Shown here one piece after another: positions 48,084 through 59,682 of a stretch of DNA of 64,000 nt. Below the pieces are notes generated by a model. That model did not search any database, was not told the DNA's origin, and saw nothing but the letters and a program-made list of their open reading frames with translations. Source of the stretch: Atherix ibis. Its lineage: Eukaryota > Arthropoda > Insecta > Diptera > Athericidae. The translations under genes were made by a program, and so were the position numbers. Numbering within the stretch: position 1 is the stretch's first letter; every line of letters begins with the position of its first letter. Where the stretch lies: assembly GCA_958298945.1 (NCBI GenBank), contig OY282606.1, forward strand, positions 86,063,696-86,127,695, given 5' to 3'.

Positions 48084-48955
48084 CGAGGTATGTTCAAAAA
48101 GTATCGCGAATTCTGACATATTCGATTTTTTGTGGCGTTATGTTGGTACTCATGTCTCTCACTTATGCCGACAAGTTCGGCCATTTTGAATGTTCAGTTA
48201 ATTTTTGACAGCTGCTTTGCTTGCACGTGTTTTGACTCGTTTTCGATTTTTGCTCCATTTCGACCAAAAACAGCATCGCATTAACATTGCTAAGGAGCTG
48301 TTGGACTCTGTCCCCGACGACTTAAATTTGGTCCAGAGGGTTATAACTGGTGACGAATCATGGGTTTATGGTTATGACGTAGAAACCGAAGCTCAATCAT
48401 CCCAATGGAAGCTGCCGCACGAGCCAAGACCGAAAAAAGCGCGCCAAGTTCGGTCGAATGTGAAGGTTTTGCTTACAGTTTTCTTCGATTCCAAGGGCGT
48501 GGTGCATCATGAGTTCTTGCCACAGGGTAGAACGGTCAATAAGGAATATTACCTGCAAGTTGCGCGAAGAAATCCGCCAGAATCGCTAGGATTTGTGGAA
48601 GAACAAAAATTGGCTTTCGCCATTTTTGGCCAAAAACAGCACACTAATAATGCCGCAGCCACAGTATTCCCCAGATCTGGCCCCCTGTGACTTTTTCTTG
48701 TTCCCGAAACTGAAGAGCCCCATTAAAGGACGACGCTACGCTATGATTGACGAGATAAAGACGGCATCGAAGGAGGAGCTGAACAAGATCACAAAAAATG
48801 ATTTTTTGAAGTGCTTCGAGGATTGGAAAAAACGTTGGCACAAGTGTATAATATCTGGTGGGGTTTACTTTGAAGGGGACAAAATAGATATTTATAAATA
48901 AATATATAATTTTTGAAAAAACACAAAATTCGCGATACTTTTTGAACATATCTCG
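48084..48955 (+). mobile_element. Family-2 mariner, internally deleted (872 bp)
   Basis: TA at 48082-48083 and 48956-48957 flank ends cgaggtatgttcaaaaagta and ctttttgaacatatctcg. The 5' end here is genuine and the 3' end is the normal transposase side, so this copy is not foldback. Coding pieces are HFDQKQHRINIAKELLDS, ITGDESWVYGYDVETEAQSS (first catalytic Asp), FDSKGVVHHEFLPQGRTVNK, then after a frame change YSPDLAPCDFFLFPKLKSP and the complete C-terminus GGVYFEGDKIDIYK. The HHDNAPAH segment is deleted and the N-terminal helix-turn-helix region is missing, so it is non-autonomous. Confidence 0.92.
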
Positions 48956-48959
48956 TATT

Positions 48960-49500
48960 TTTACCGACAGTCCCGCAACCTATCGTGGATCATCTAATGA
49001 TCAATAATTCAATCAGATTCGTTGCAATTTATTAAACAATAAAAATGTCGCATTGCATTGAATTCCGGATAATGCTGGTATTCTAACATATCTGTTCCCA
49101 ATGAAATTCCGTACTTACCGTATCTTCTGATCAAATGGCATTTAACATCTGCAACCATGCGTAGACAAACAGATTGCACCAACAATGGAAGATATCTTTT
49201 CCCACTTTGGCCAAACATCATAAATCTAGTCTCGTTAACAAACATTCCCAAATTCTGGACAAGCAAATTTAGCAGAATTCGGATTGTCCATATTGTGCAC
49301 TCCTTTTAGGAATGTCACCTAAACCAGAATTTTTTTTTGGTAGGACTCCCCCAATTGGGAAGCTTCTAAATTCAACAACTCCTTTTTCATGTCCTCTTCA
49401 ATTTTCAACGAGAATCTAATATGCTCCATTAAAGTTAACTTCAAATTGCTCCTCCAAATTAACCATCAAACAGTTGCATTAGGGAAGCTGTATATGCCAA
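48960..49500. other. Unassigned intronic segment with open frames
   Basis: It is less AT-rich than neighbouring intron. On the minus strand there is an 85-codon frame (49009-49266, beginning MLVQNLGMFVNETRFMMFG) and upstream a frame with EEDMKKELLNLEASQLGES, interrupted by stops. I do not recognise the family. A decayed transposon is the likeliest explanation. Confidence 0.35.
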
Positions 49501-49507
49501 CCCACGT

Positions 49508-49575
49508 GTAACATGAAGTCGCCAGATGGCCTCATAGTCGTGGCGCTACTTAATAGCCTTTGGCTTTTGTTTCAG
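49508..49575 (+). repeat. Dispersed TIR-like motif, copy of the 33.3-kb element end
   Basis: tcgccagatggcctcatagt and about 45 following bases align by eye with 33273-33340 (the left end of the inverted-repeat-bounded array). The matching inverted end was not found nearby. Confidence 0.65.
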
Positions 49576-50700
49576 AGTCATTAGAAAATACAAACAAACA
49601 AATATTTGTATAATTACAATATTAGTAATTATATTGGGGTGTGAAAAAAAGCAATTCCTTTCACATCAACAAATAATGAAATTTGGTAAACGAAATTTTT
49701 TTGCAAATTTTGAAATTATTGTACAATATTTAAAAATCTTTTCTTATTTACCATAAAATTTTATTGAATTTGTATAAATATTTTTAATTTACAATATATT
49801 ATTCTCACAATGACATACGTGTACATATTTTTTTTTAGAACAAATATCTACAATATAAGGTATTTTTTTATATCCACAAGTTTCTTGAAGTCGTTATTAT
49901 TATGTGGGTGTATCGGTGTCGTAAAAATTGTTCATCGATTTTTTGCTATAAATAAATCTAGAAATTGTAATGAATACATTTTTTTTATTCAACTTATTTC
50001 TATATTGTTATTTATTAATCATGTTTACTATAGAAATGGATAGCTTATAAAGAAAACCTCCTGTTAATCATTTTATTCTTCGATATTGAATCATTTTATT
50101 ATCCAATATAGAATTTCATGTAGAATATTGCACTTATTTATTTTTGTAATTTCTGTAGATTTTCTATTAATATAATAAAGAACAAGAAATTCTATTAAGA
50201 AGATGGAAAATTAATTTGATTTTGATAAGAATATGGTTTAATAGTTAATTTATGAATTTATTTGCTAACTTTTTAAAAAAAAAAAAAAAACTAAAAAGCT
50301 TTAAACCACATCCTCGGTTGTAAGGTTGGAATTTTAGAATTAAAAAAATTTTATATTCACAAAAACAAAACAAAAAACAATCAACTGATTTCGAAAATGA
50401 TAGTTTTAATCTACGAGTAATAAAAATAAGAATATTTATAAAATTTTATTTTGATTGTAAAATTGACATTTTATTTACTTTGAAAACAGAAAAGCCTTTT
50501 AATTTAATGCATTTTTATAAAATAAAATAAGCATCTCTAATATTTATATTAAATTCAAATAGGAAAACTTTAAAAAAAAAAAAAGTACAAATAATTTGCC
50601 GCAAATTGTAAATGCCTTTTTTTTGCAGAATTTGGACGTGCTGTACAAGTTTTAATTTTGTCCGGTGACTACGCAACTGTATAAATCGTTATAAAATAAG

Positions 50701-51240
50701 TTGTATTTGGTCGCCAGATGGCCTCATGCTCGTCAGAGACCTTACAAAAACAACAACAAAACGATATTCTATTTAATTTTGTTTAAAATTTCGACGAGCC
50801 TATGGGGAACATTCTTTATCAAGAGCGCAAATTTTCCGGTGTCACAAAGCATATTTGGTGGGCCGATAAGCAGTGGAAGGCAAACCAAGCTCAGTTCAAC
50901 ATTGAAAACTGTTGAAAATGTGTAACGAGTAAGGGTTCTTGTTTGGTCAGAAGGCTACTCAACATATTCAATGTTAGATCAGATAAACATTGAATATGTT
51001 GAGTAACGAAAAAGAGGGTTCTTGTTGTCATATAGGATTTTATAGGCACTTGGATGCCCCCTCTGTTAAAAAAAAACACTTAAAAGGACGCCATGGCTCC
51101 TTCAACGAGTTTTTGTCAGAAAAAGGGATTCGTTATCGTTTTTTTTTGGGCATTAAGTTGAAAAACCACATGAGAGGACGTAATTTTGATGCTTTCGATA
51201 ACAAACAAAGGAACGTGGAAGGTTTGTAGCACGCTAGGAA
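50701..51240 (+). repeat. Dispersed repeat related to 27490-27800
   Basis: It begins near tcgccagatggcctcatgct (the dispersed motif). The stretch 50795-50930 (gagcctatgggg ... gggccgataagcagtggaa ... cattgaaaactgttgaaaat) and 51165-51215 (catgagaggacg, ttcgataacaaac) parallel 27490-27620 and 27745-27785 at moderate identity. It includes a perfect 20-bp hairpin at 50956-51005. No coding frame was recognised. Confidence 0.6.
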
Positions 51241-51268
51241 GAGTATAAACAACGCCTTTGCCGATATA

Positions 51269-52129
51269 CGAGGTCTGTTCAAAAAGTATCGCTAATTTTG
51301 AATTTCTGCGGGTTACGTATATTTGGTTTTCGATTTTTTGTGGCGTTATGTTGGTACTCATATGTCTCACTTATGCCGACAAGTTTGACCATTTTGAATG
51401 TTCAATTAATTTTTGACAGCTGCTTTGCCTGCACGTGTTTTGGTTCGTCTTCGATTTTTGCCCATTCCAAAAAATAGATCAAAGAATCTGTTTCGGGAAC
51501 AAGAAAAAGTCACAGGGGGGCAGATCTGGGGGTGGCTGCGGCATTATTAGTGTATTGTTTTTAGCCAAAAATTCGCGCACAAGCAACGATGCGTGATCAG
51601 GGGCGTTATCATGGGGCAAAAGCCAATTTTTTTTCTTCCACAAATCCGGGCGATTCTGGCGGATTGCTTTCCGCAACTTGCACATAACTTGTAGGTAATA
51701 TTCCTTTTTGACCATTCTACCCTGTGGCAAGAACTCATGATGCACCACGCCCCTGCAATCGAAGAAAACTGTAAGCAAAACCTTCACATTCGACCGAACT
51801 TGGCGATGATTGAGCTTTGGTTTCCACGTCATAACCATAAACCCATGATTCGTCACCAGTTATGACCCTCTGGAGCAAATTTGGGTTCGTCGCGGACAGA
51901 GTCCAACAGCTCCTTAGCAATGTTAATGCGATGCTGTTTTTAGTCGAAAATGGGCAAAAATCGAAGACGTGCAAGTAAAGCAGCTGTCAAAAATTAACTG
52001 AGCATTGAAAATGGCCGAACTTGTCGGGATAAGTGAGAGACATGAGTACCAACATAATGCCACAAAAAAAGTCGAATATACGTAACCCGCAGAAATTCAA
52101 AATGCGCAATACTTTTTGAACAGACATCG
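51269..52129 (-). mobile_element. Foldback family-2 mariner derivative (861 bp)
   Basis: TA at 51267-51268 and 52130-52131 flank it. Arms 51269-51465 and 51951-52129 are inverted copies of the family-2 5' end. At about 51487-51491 the left arm is fused to the reverse complement of the transposase 3' coding region, as in the copy at 21862. The minus-strand core holds ITGDESWVYGYDVETKAQSS, FDCRGVVHHEFLPQGR, LLPHDNAPDHASLLVREFLA and DLPPCDFFLFPK. C-terminal coding and a normal 3' end are absent. Non-autonomous. Confidence 0.9.
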
Positions 52130-52911
52130 TACAGCCGTCCAAGAGAACAGCTTTTCACGAGACAGCACTCATGCATAAAAATAAACTAAAATTGTTCCAA
52201 AAAAACTTTCTAAATTTATTTCTTTAATTAAACATTTTTTTTGTGTCTCTTAAATTTCTAAGATTTTCTTCTTTTCTCAAATTAATTTTTACTATCATCT
52301 AACATATTCAATATTTACTAAAAAATTAACAAATCTTGATTGTAAATTTTTGAGCAATTATTAAGTATGATTGGACAGATTCACCCAATTATAAACAAAA
52401 TTTTTTTATTGATAATGATACTTTATAGTGACTATAATCAATATGATCCTGCAGCTATGTTTAAGGAATTTTTTTGTTTTCACAAAAATCTTCACGGACA
52501 AAATTACCTAAATATTTTTAATTTTATTTAAAATATTTTTAAAAAAAAATCAAGAATAGTCATTAAGAAGAGAGAATTCGCGGATATTCGTTCAAAAGCA
52601 GTAATAGTTTTATTTTAAGTTTTAATATTTTCACAATATTTTTTAGTTAGGTTATGAAATTTTTTTTTGTTATGAATCTACAGAGTATTAAATTATAATC
52701 CAATTATTGTATTATTTTCAGCTAAATTAGTATTTTGACTATTATTTAGTCTGAATACGTAAAAAAACCATCTTTTGAATAAAAGTAATAAAAAAAACAC
52801 CCTCTTTGTTCAAAATATCAAAATAATGACTCATTTGCCTTAAGGATTGATTTAATGATTGTATCAACAGGTGGCAGCAGAATATTATATTCAGTTGTGA
52901 AAAATTAATGC

Positions 52912-54057
52912 TTCCATTATTTTTGCATTAAATTAAAGGTTTTATTTAGCATAGATAGAATGATACGATTTAGGTCAAATATGCACCGTTTTGTTCGATA
53001 ACTTGTTGCCATTTTGGAAGTAATTTCATAATGCCTCTCACATAGAAACCCTCGTCCCTATTGGCAAAAAACTGGGACAGTCGATTTTCACAATCTTCTC
53101 TTGAGGCGAATTTTTCACCTGCAAAATCATTCGTCATAGACAGGAAGTAGTGGTAATCACTTCGTGCCAGGTCCGGACTATAAGGTGGATGCATAAGAAA
53201 AGGTCCCGGAACTTCTGGCGAGGCACTATCGATGTATGCGGCCTGGCGTTGTCCTGATGGAACACAATTCTTCTCCTATTGGCCAATGCTGGCCGCTTCT
53301 GGGCGATTGCTTCTTTCAGACGGTCCAATTGTTGACAGTATAGGTTCGAATTAAGAGTTAGACCGTAGGGGAGCAGCTCATAGTAGATGATTTCCTGCCA
53401 GTCCCACCAAACACACAGCAAAATTTTCCTGGCTGTCAATCCTGGCTTGAACACCGTTTGCGCCGGGTGACCGCGATTTGATCACGACCGTTGTCGCTTG
53501 ATGTCGTAAGTGACCCACTTTTCATCACCAGTAACCATCCGCTTCAGAAATAGATCGATATTGTTGCGATTCAGCAGCGATTCGCAGATGTAAATTCGGT
53601 CCATGAGGTTTTTTTGCGATAACTCGTGTGGCACCCATACATCGAGCTTCTTTTTGTATCCAGCCTTATTTAAGTGGTTCCAAACGGTTTTTTGTGCAAT
53701 GTTTAGCTCCTGGGCAACCGAAACAGTGCTTACGTGACGGTCGGACTCGACGATTTCCATTATTTTATCGACATTTTCGACAATTGGCCTTCCAGAGCGT
53801 GGTGAATCTTTGACATCAAAATTACCGGAACGGAATCGACGAAACCAAAATTGCGCGTGATTGGCTGTTACAGTATCAGGACCATAAACGCTATTCACAT
53901 TTTCATCTGCCTTGCTTGCGTTTTCGCCTTTATCGAAGAAAAACTGCAAAATATGGCGTTTTTCTCTTTGTTGGTGTCCATCTTTGACGCGTGCTAAAAA
54001 AATACTGAGTCAAGTAATCACAAAACTGTATAAGAAGCTGGACACCAAAATAATGGA
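52912..54057 (-). mobile_element. Mellifera-type mariner (ends approximate)
   Basis: Candidate ends share tccattatttt in inverted orientation (52912-52924 and 54043-54057), giving about 1.15 kb. The TA duplications are not certain. The enclosed transposase assigns it to mariner. Confidence 0.7.
52970..53981 (-). pseudogene. Mellifera-type mariner transposase, frameshifted
   Basis: It starts MDTNKEK at 53981, slips frame by two bases near codon 8, then QFFFDKGENASKADENVNSV, FWFRRFRSGNFDVKDSPRSG, HVSTVSVAQELNIAQKTVW (helix-turn-helix), VWVPHELSQKNLMDR, MVTGDEKWVTYDIKRQRS (first catalytic Asp) followed by a stop or shift, then CVWWDWQEIIYYELLPYG, FHQDNARPHTSIV (second), another shift, [17 protein letters not shown] (third) and a full C-terminus ending EQNGAYLT. 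The WVPHEL, GDEKWV and WWD motifs match the mellifera/capitata-like group. At least three lesions. Confidence 0.85.
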
Positions 54058-54059
54058 TG

Positions 54060-56232
54060 ACTTTTTATAACACCTAATATGTTATATTGTATGTATGTAA
54101 GACGATTGCAAGATAATTAAATTTTCAGAATTGTGATTTAACCACGGACACATTTTTAAAGAAAAGATTTTATTTTAAGAGTATAGAAAATAAAAATTAA
54201 ATTTTACAAAATAAACAATTGATCTAAACTTAAGCTTTATAAATTAATTCAATTACCCTGCAAAAAAAACACCTATATTTTTAGTATCTAAAAATAATGA
54301 AATATTGCACAAAACAACAAATATAATTATGTCAACTCAATTTACTATATTCACACAAAACAAAAATAAAACAAATAAATTGAACTAATTTATTATAACA
54401 TTTTTTGTTATTGTTGATAAATTTCCTTTTTATTTACCTTACAGACAATATAATAAACTTATTCGAATTTTTTGAATTGCGTGCATACCTTCTCAACGTA
54501 GTCTATTTTATTAGGGAAAAAAAACATTCTCTTTTTTGCGAAAAAAATACGATTTTTTTTTGTTTTACTTAAGTAAATGTATATACAAAAAAAAAAAGAG
54601 AAGAAAAATTATTGATAAGAAAATTACATATTTACCAAAAATAATAGGAGTAAAGAAATAAAATATGGGGTATGATGGAATGTAGAATTTATGAAATAAC
54701 AATAATGTGGTATTAGTTTCTTTTGACTAACTTAATAATAATAATTTGACAAAAGATGAAAATTCCAAGACGCCAATGTAAAACTAAAAAAAAAAATAAT
54801 TCAAAAAGAGACTTTTATTTTGGCTAATCGCCAATGTTCATATTCTCATTGTTTTGCTATTTTTTTTATTCTTTTGTTTTTTAGTCTTTTGTTGACCTTT
54901 TATGACTTAAAAAAAATTCAGGTAAGATTTCTAATTGTCAAAATAAATGTGAAAAGAAAATTATTTAGAAGAGTGTAAGAGAGACAATAAGTAAAATGAC
55001 TGAAAAAAGAATTGTGCGTGTTTAAGAAATACAAAAAAAACCAAGGCATTATCCATAGTGAATTTATATATACGTGTACGTGTATACTTAGTAAACAACT
55101 GTGCAAATATACGAGCAAAGGATGTGTACGTATATGTTCGTACATTCACAACTTAAAACTATGAGTAAATTCAACAATTACTGTTACTATATTTATTTTA
55201 AATTACTTTTCTTTTTTGTTTTTAAAGAACAAAAGAAGGTAAAAACAATAAAAAAGGAATTTTATTTTGGCAGGTTTACGCTTTTGGCATTAACAAATTA
55301 TTTGGTTGTATTGTACTACGTACGACTATGAATTGCATTTGTAAGGTGGCGCGAAATAGTAAATAAACGATTAATAAATAAATAAATAAGAAATGAATTA
55401 AAAATAAGAAACTCTTAGAGAAATAAAATTTATATATATTTGCCGTCACGTGTCATATTCTCTTATACAATAATATTTATTCATCCACAGCTGATTTGTA
55501 CCTATTTTTTTTTTGAGTACAGAAAATTGGCTGACTATTTGTGTTTGTACACCAACTTAATGAGTTTTTTTTGTTGTTTTTTATTATTTTTATAGAACCG
55601 AAATGTTATAATTTAGAGAAAAAAGAGAGTAAAAAAAAAGTATAAAAAAATGAACACACAAGAAATAAGCAAATTTCAGCATAAAAATTTCATATGAAAA
55701 TTGCGAAAATAATCCAAAGTAACACAATCGATACAGCGATAATTTTGATATTTTGTAGTATTTTTTGAAATTAATTAATTTCTAGTATAAATTAATAGAA
55801 AATTTTACAATACTAGAAAAAATTGGAAAATTTTTAATATTTAAGATTTAATATATGAGTTTAGGTTTTTTTTTAAGTCATTAAAAAAAAAAGATTTTAA
55901 AATTAAAAATATATTTTATCGAATCAAATTTCTATATCTCAATGTTTATACAGTAACGCACATTTTAAGGAAACTTTAAATTAAATTTGTAAATTTTTAA
56001 ACGGAAAATTCAATGGTGTTTCTAAAGTATAGGGTTTTCTAATTAAGAGTGATATGATTTCTAAGTGACATTTCGGCCATTTGTAATATATCATGATATG
56101 TCATTAAATATAATATTTTCAGAACGGTTATCACAAGACTTCTTGTAGGACTTGATCCTTTTGATGTAGTTTTTAGATGACATTTTCGCATATTTTGGGA
56201 TATAATTTGTACATTACAAGATGGATGTTAGT
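54060..56232. other. AT-rich intronic DNA, nothing recognised
   Basis: Homopolymer-rich and without a sustained coding frame, repeat unit or transposon terminus that I can identify. Confidence 0.5.
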
Positions 56233-56234
56233 TA

Positions 56235-57916
56235 CACCCATTCCTCGCTTTACGGCCGCTCTTTATACGGCATTTCGCTATAAAAGCCCTCTTCAATTAA
56301 GGGATGTTTTGAAAAATTAAAAAATAGATTTAATTTGCATAATTTGAAAATGAAAAGGTAAGCAGCTCACGCCGATAAGGCCGCATCTAGAGAATATCCT
56401 AACATTTTAAAAGGAATTATTGAAAGAGGTGGTTATAAACCTGAACAAGTGTTTATCGTAGACGAAACAGGGCTTTATTGGAAGCAAACGCCGATCGCAC
56501 GTACATTTAAAAAACCGAAAAATCTGCGCCTGGTTATAAGGTGTCTAAAGAACGATTAAATTTGCTATTTGGTGCAAATGCGGTGGATGATTTTAAGCTA
56601 AAACCACTTTTAATATATTTGTCCGAAAATCCAAGGCCTCTTAAAGGACTAAATAAAAATCAATTACCCGTCATATAGAGATCCAACAAGAAAGCTTGGA
56701 TGAATAAATCTACTTTTGAGGATTGGTTCAAAAATCACTTTTGTACAGAAGTGAAAAAATATTTGCGAGACAATAACTTAAGCAACAAGGCTTTGTTAAT
56801 TTTGGATAATGCACCAGGGCTAATTTATCCGAACTACAATACCAATAGGAAGGTACTCAATCATGAAAAAATGATTGAGTACTTTCCGAAAAATACAACA
56901 GCTCTGATCCAACCAATGGATCAGGGTGCAATAGCCACTTTTAAGGCATATTACCTACGCCGAACTTTCCGACAACTTATAAGGGAAACCGATGGTAAAT
57001 CTTCAATTAAAACATTTTGGAAAAACTATAACATCAAGGATGCTGTTGACAGCATCAGTGAATCATGGAAGCAATTAAAATTAACAACAATGAACCATGT
57101 TTGGAACAAAATATGGCCAGAATGTGTAAAAAGTACTGATGCAGAAGTTTATTTCCTTCCTGAAATTAGGCAAAACATTTTGGATCTAGCACATGATCTT
57201 GGCTTTGAAGGTTTGAACGAACGTCATGTGCTTAATCTACTTGAAGCTGATAGGGAACCCCTTTCAGTTGCAAGCAGAACCGGCATTTGATGAAGAGACA
57301 GAGCCTGTTGTATCCAAACAACTAACGTCAAAAAATTTGTCGAAAGCTTTTTTCTATTTCGAACAAAGAATAAACATCATCCTTGAAAACGATCCTGACG
57401 TCGAACGTAGCGCTAAAGTTTCTCGAGGAATTAACTCAGCCATTAGCTGTTATAAATCACTGAAGAACGAAATAGACAAGAAGGCAAGACAAATAACGTT
57501 GGACAATTTTTTTAAGCCAGGCCCATCCTTACCAGCGAAAAATGATAGCGACAGTGATCTGGAGGTTACCATTTCTTCATCGTCTTCAGATTAAAGCCAT
57601 TTTAAAAAAATTATGTACACATATGTATACATACACATATTTTATGTAACATGAAGTTGTTTCATTTTTGTTTATAGATTATTGCTGGTTTTTGGAGTCT
57701 GTTATTATTTTATGTCCAAATGTATGTACTTTTTAAATGAAATAAAAAGATAAAATGCATTTTGAATGATAAACCATGTTACATATTTAACAAATTTGGA
57801 ACCGATCCCATTGGATTTGTATGAATTTGTATTAGAATAATTGATTCCTTATACGGCTTTTCGCTTTGCGGCCATGTTTCGTGGAACGTATCTAGGCCGT
57901 AAAGCCAGGTATGGGT
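56235..57916 (+). mobile_element. Pogo/Tigger-type element, 1682 bp, TA duplication
   Basis: Ends cacccattcctcgctttacg at 56235 and taaagccaggtatgggtg ending 57916 are inverted over about 23 bp and flanked by TA (56233-56234, 57917-57918). The internal region codes a truncated DDE transposase of the Tigger/jerky type. The segment that would encode the CENP-B-like DNA-binding half is deleted just inside the left end. Confidence 0.9.
56362..57594 (+). pseudogene. Tigger-like transposase, N-terminally truncated
   Basis: The frame begins ADKAASREYPNILKGIIE and EQVFIVDETGLYWKQTP (first catalytic Asp, at 56461). It shifts near 56515, continues NAVDDFKLKPLLIYLSENPR, meets a stop before 56700, then runs open: NKALLILDNAPG (second catalytic Asp), YFPKNTTALIQPMDQGAIAT (third) and FKAYYLRRTFRQL. 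It shifts again near 57285 into an acidic tail with KKARQITLDNFFKPGPS and Asp/Ser repeats, ending at 57594. Jerky/Tigger family proteins carry the same LDNAPG, TTxLIQPMDQG and C-terminal TLDxFF features. Because of the missing N-terminus and the shifts it is non-functional. Confidence 0.9.
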
Positions 57917-58224
57917 GTATTTACAAATTATCTGAGTAAATATAATATTTTACAAAATTCTCAAAGGAAAAGTCCAACAGTGTCAAATCGGACGATCTTG
58001 AAAGCAAATTAACATCACCAAATCTCGAAATTACGCGTCCTGAGAAGTTTTCGTGCAATTAAACCGAAATATTGCACCTTTTTGTTAAAAACGCATTATG
58101 TCTAAATTAAAACCTTTAAATTTATACCTAAAAAAATTGGTTATCTTATGGCCATAGTATTCAGCATTGACAGTTATAATATATTATTTAACGTGACTTA
58201 GTTTTGTTTCAACTTAAAACCACG

Positions 58225-58923
58225 AGTTGCCTAGGACCATAGGGATTGAGTTACGCTTAATCAACGCACCACAATTACTGGCAGTTTACAGTCAGTTAGC
58301 AGTTACAAGCTGATTACTCCAACTGTTAGTGGCGACGACTCTCTAAACCTCTACTGTCATAAGCAGTCACAGCACCCGATATAATTACCAGTATCCCCAT
58401 CAGCGATCCGTAGACCGTGCCCGTGATATGAATATCAACCACAGCCACTACGTTGCTGCCTAAGCAACTCACCATTGTCGGACACAGTGTGTTCCAATAT
58501 CATGGGGCACCCCGACTTCCGTAGTACAATTTTTTTGTTTTAAGAGTACTTTGGTTTGTACTCCGCTCATTGAGCTACGATAAGGAATCTTGTAAATCCC
58601 TAGACACCGCTAAGCCAGCTCAGGTACGCGTGTTTGCTAAGACCCGAAAGTACAACCGGAATCGACCTTGGTCTTTCACCCAGTTGTAACCATCTTGCGT
58701 TGGTGTCATTTTACACTCATTCACGCACCATTCTCGCTCTCGTCTCACAAAAGTGCCACGGCAAATCTATTGAAGCATTCATAGTGTACCATTCTCTCAC
58801 ATCTAACAGTCCACTCACATCCACACTCTCATTATTCACCTCCATTCCACCTGCACCTACGTCACGCAAATCCCCGTACAGGCCACACTCAATGAGAAAG
58901 TGCTTGGCACTCTCCTCCCAAAA
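58225..58923 (-). mobile_element. 3' end of a non-LTR retrotransposon
   Basis: The minus-strand frame 58923-58717 reads ESAKHFLIECGLYGDLRDVG, then SVDVSGLLDVREWYTMNAS and ends CETRARMVRE-stop. ESAKHFLIECxLY..LR is like the Cys/His tail after RNase H in I/Jockey-type LINE proteins. The following 58716-58225 is less AT-rich, lacks frames and ends 'gtaactcaatccctatggtc', suiting a 3' UTR. Similar tails are at 26937 and 27376 on the + strand. No poly-A is obvious. Confidence 0.6.
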
Positions 58924-59682
58924 TGGAATACTATTTGAGGTTTAAATAATAAACCTAAAATAGAATTCCATTTCGTATCAAAAGATTGTACAAAAAATAA
59001 AAATTGCCTATCGTTGTGTTTAAATTGTATTTTTGTTTCCAATAAGTGAATTAAAATGAATATAAATTATGCTTTTACAATTCAATAAATTTCTATTACG
59101 AAAACTAGATGGCAGTGGGTGTCATTTCTACATAAAAAAATTTACACAAAAAAAATCCCTTTATTAACATTTTTCGCCGCTTCGCAATAATTTGTACACA
59201 AAATTGCGTATACATATACGGTAAGGGCCTATACAGGTATTCTTTAATCTAAGGTTCGGTTAGCACAGTCCTGTCATTTGACATCTGTCAAACGAATATG
59301 TCATTCACAGAAGCTAAAGTTTTACCATTTCACATTTCGGATCGCTTTACTACCGAACGTACGTTGATTTGGTGCTGGAATAGCAGGTTTTGAATGGTAA
59401 TTTTTCGAAGAAAAAAAAATCTTTAGCTCGGTGAATAAGTCAATCACCAAAATTACCGCTTATGGGGCGCTGAGGAAACCGCTTAACGCATAAATGACTG
59501 TGGAAAAGCCATTGTATCTATAAAAAGTGACAGACCGTTATATTTAATTCTAGTCGCTGTGTCCGTATCATAATCAATCTTTTTTGTCTGGAAGACTTTA
59601 TCTAGGCCATATGATTTTTTGCAAACTTTGAGTGTTTATTTTGAAAAATTGTTTTATTCAAATATATTTGAATATATTTTAT

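Noticed and set aside
49009..49266. 85-codon minus-strand frame in the Aps intron
   Set aside because: It could not be assigned to any family, and upstream sequence in related frames contains stops. Described only as an unassigned segment.
58634..58945. 103-codon plus-strand frame
   Set aside because: It is antisense to the LINE C-terminal coding remnant, which has the recognisable motifs.
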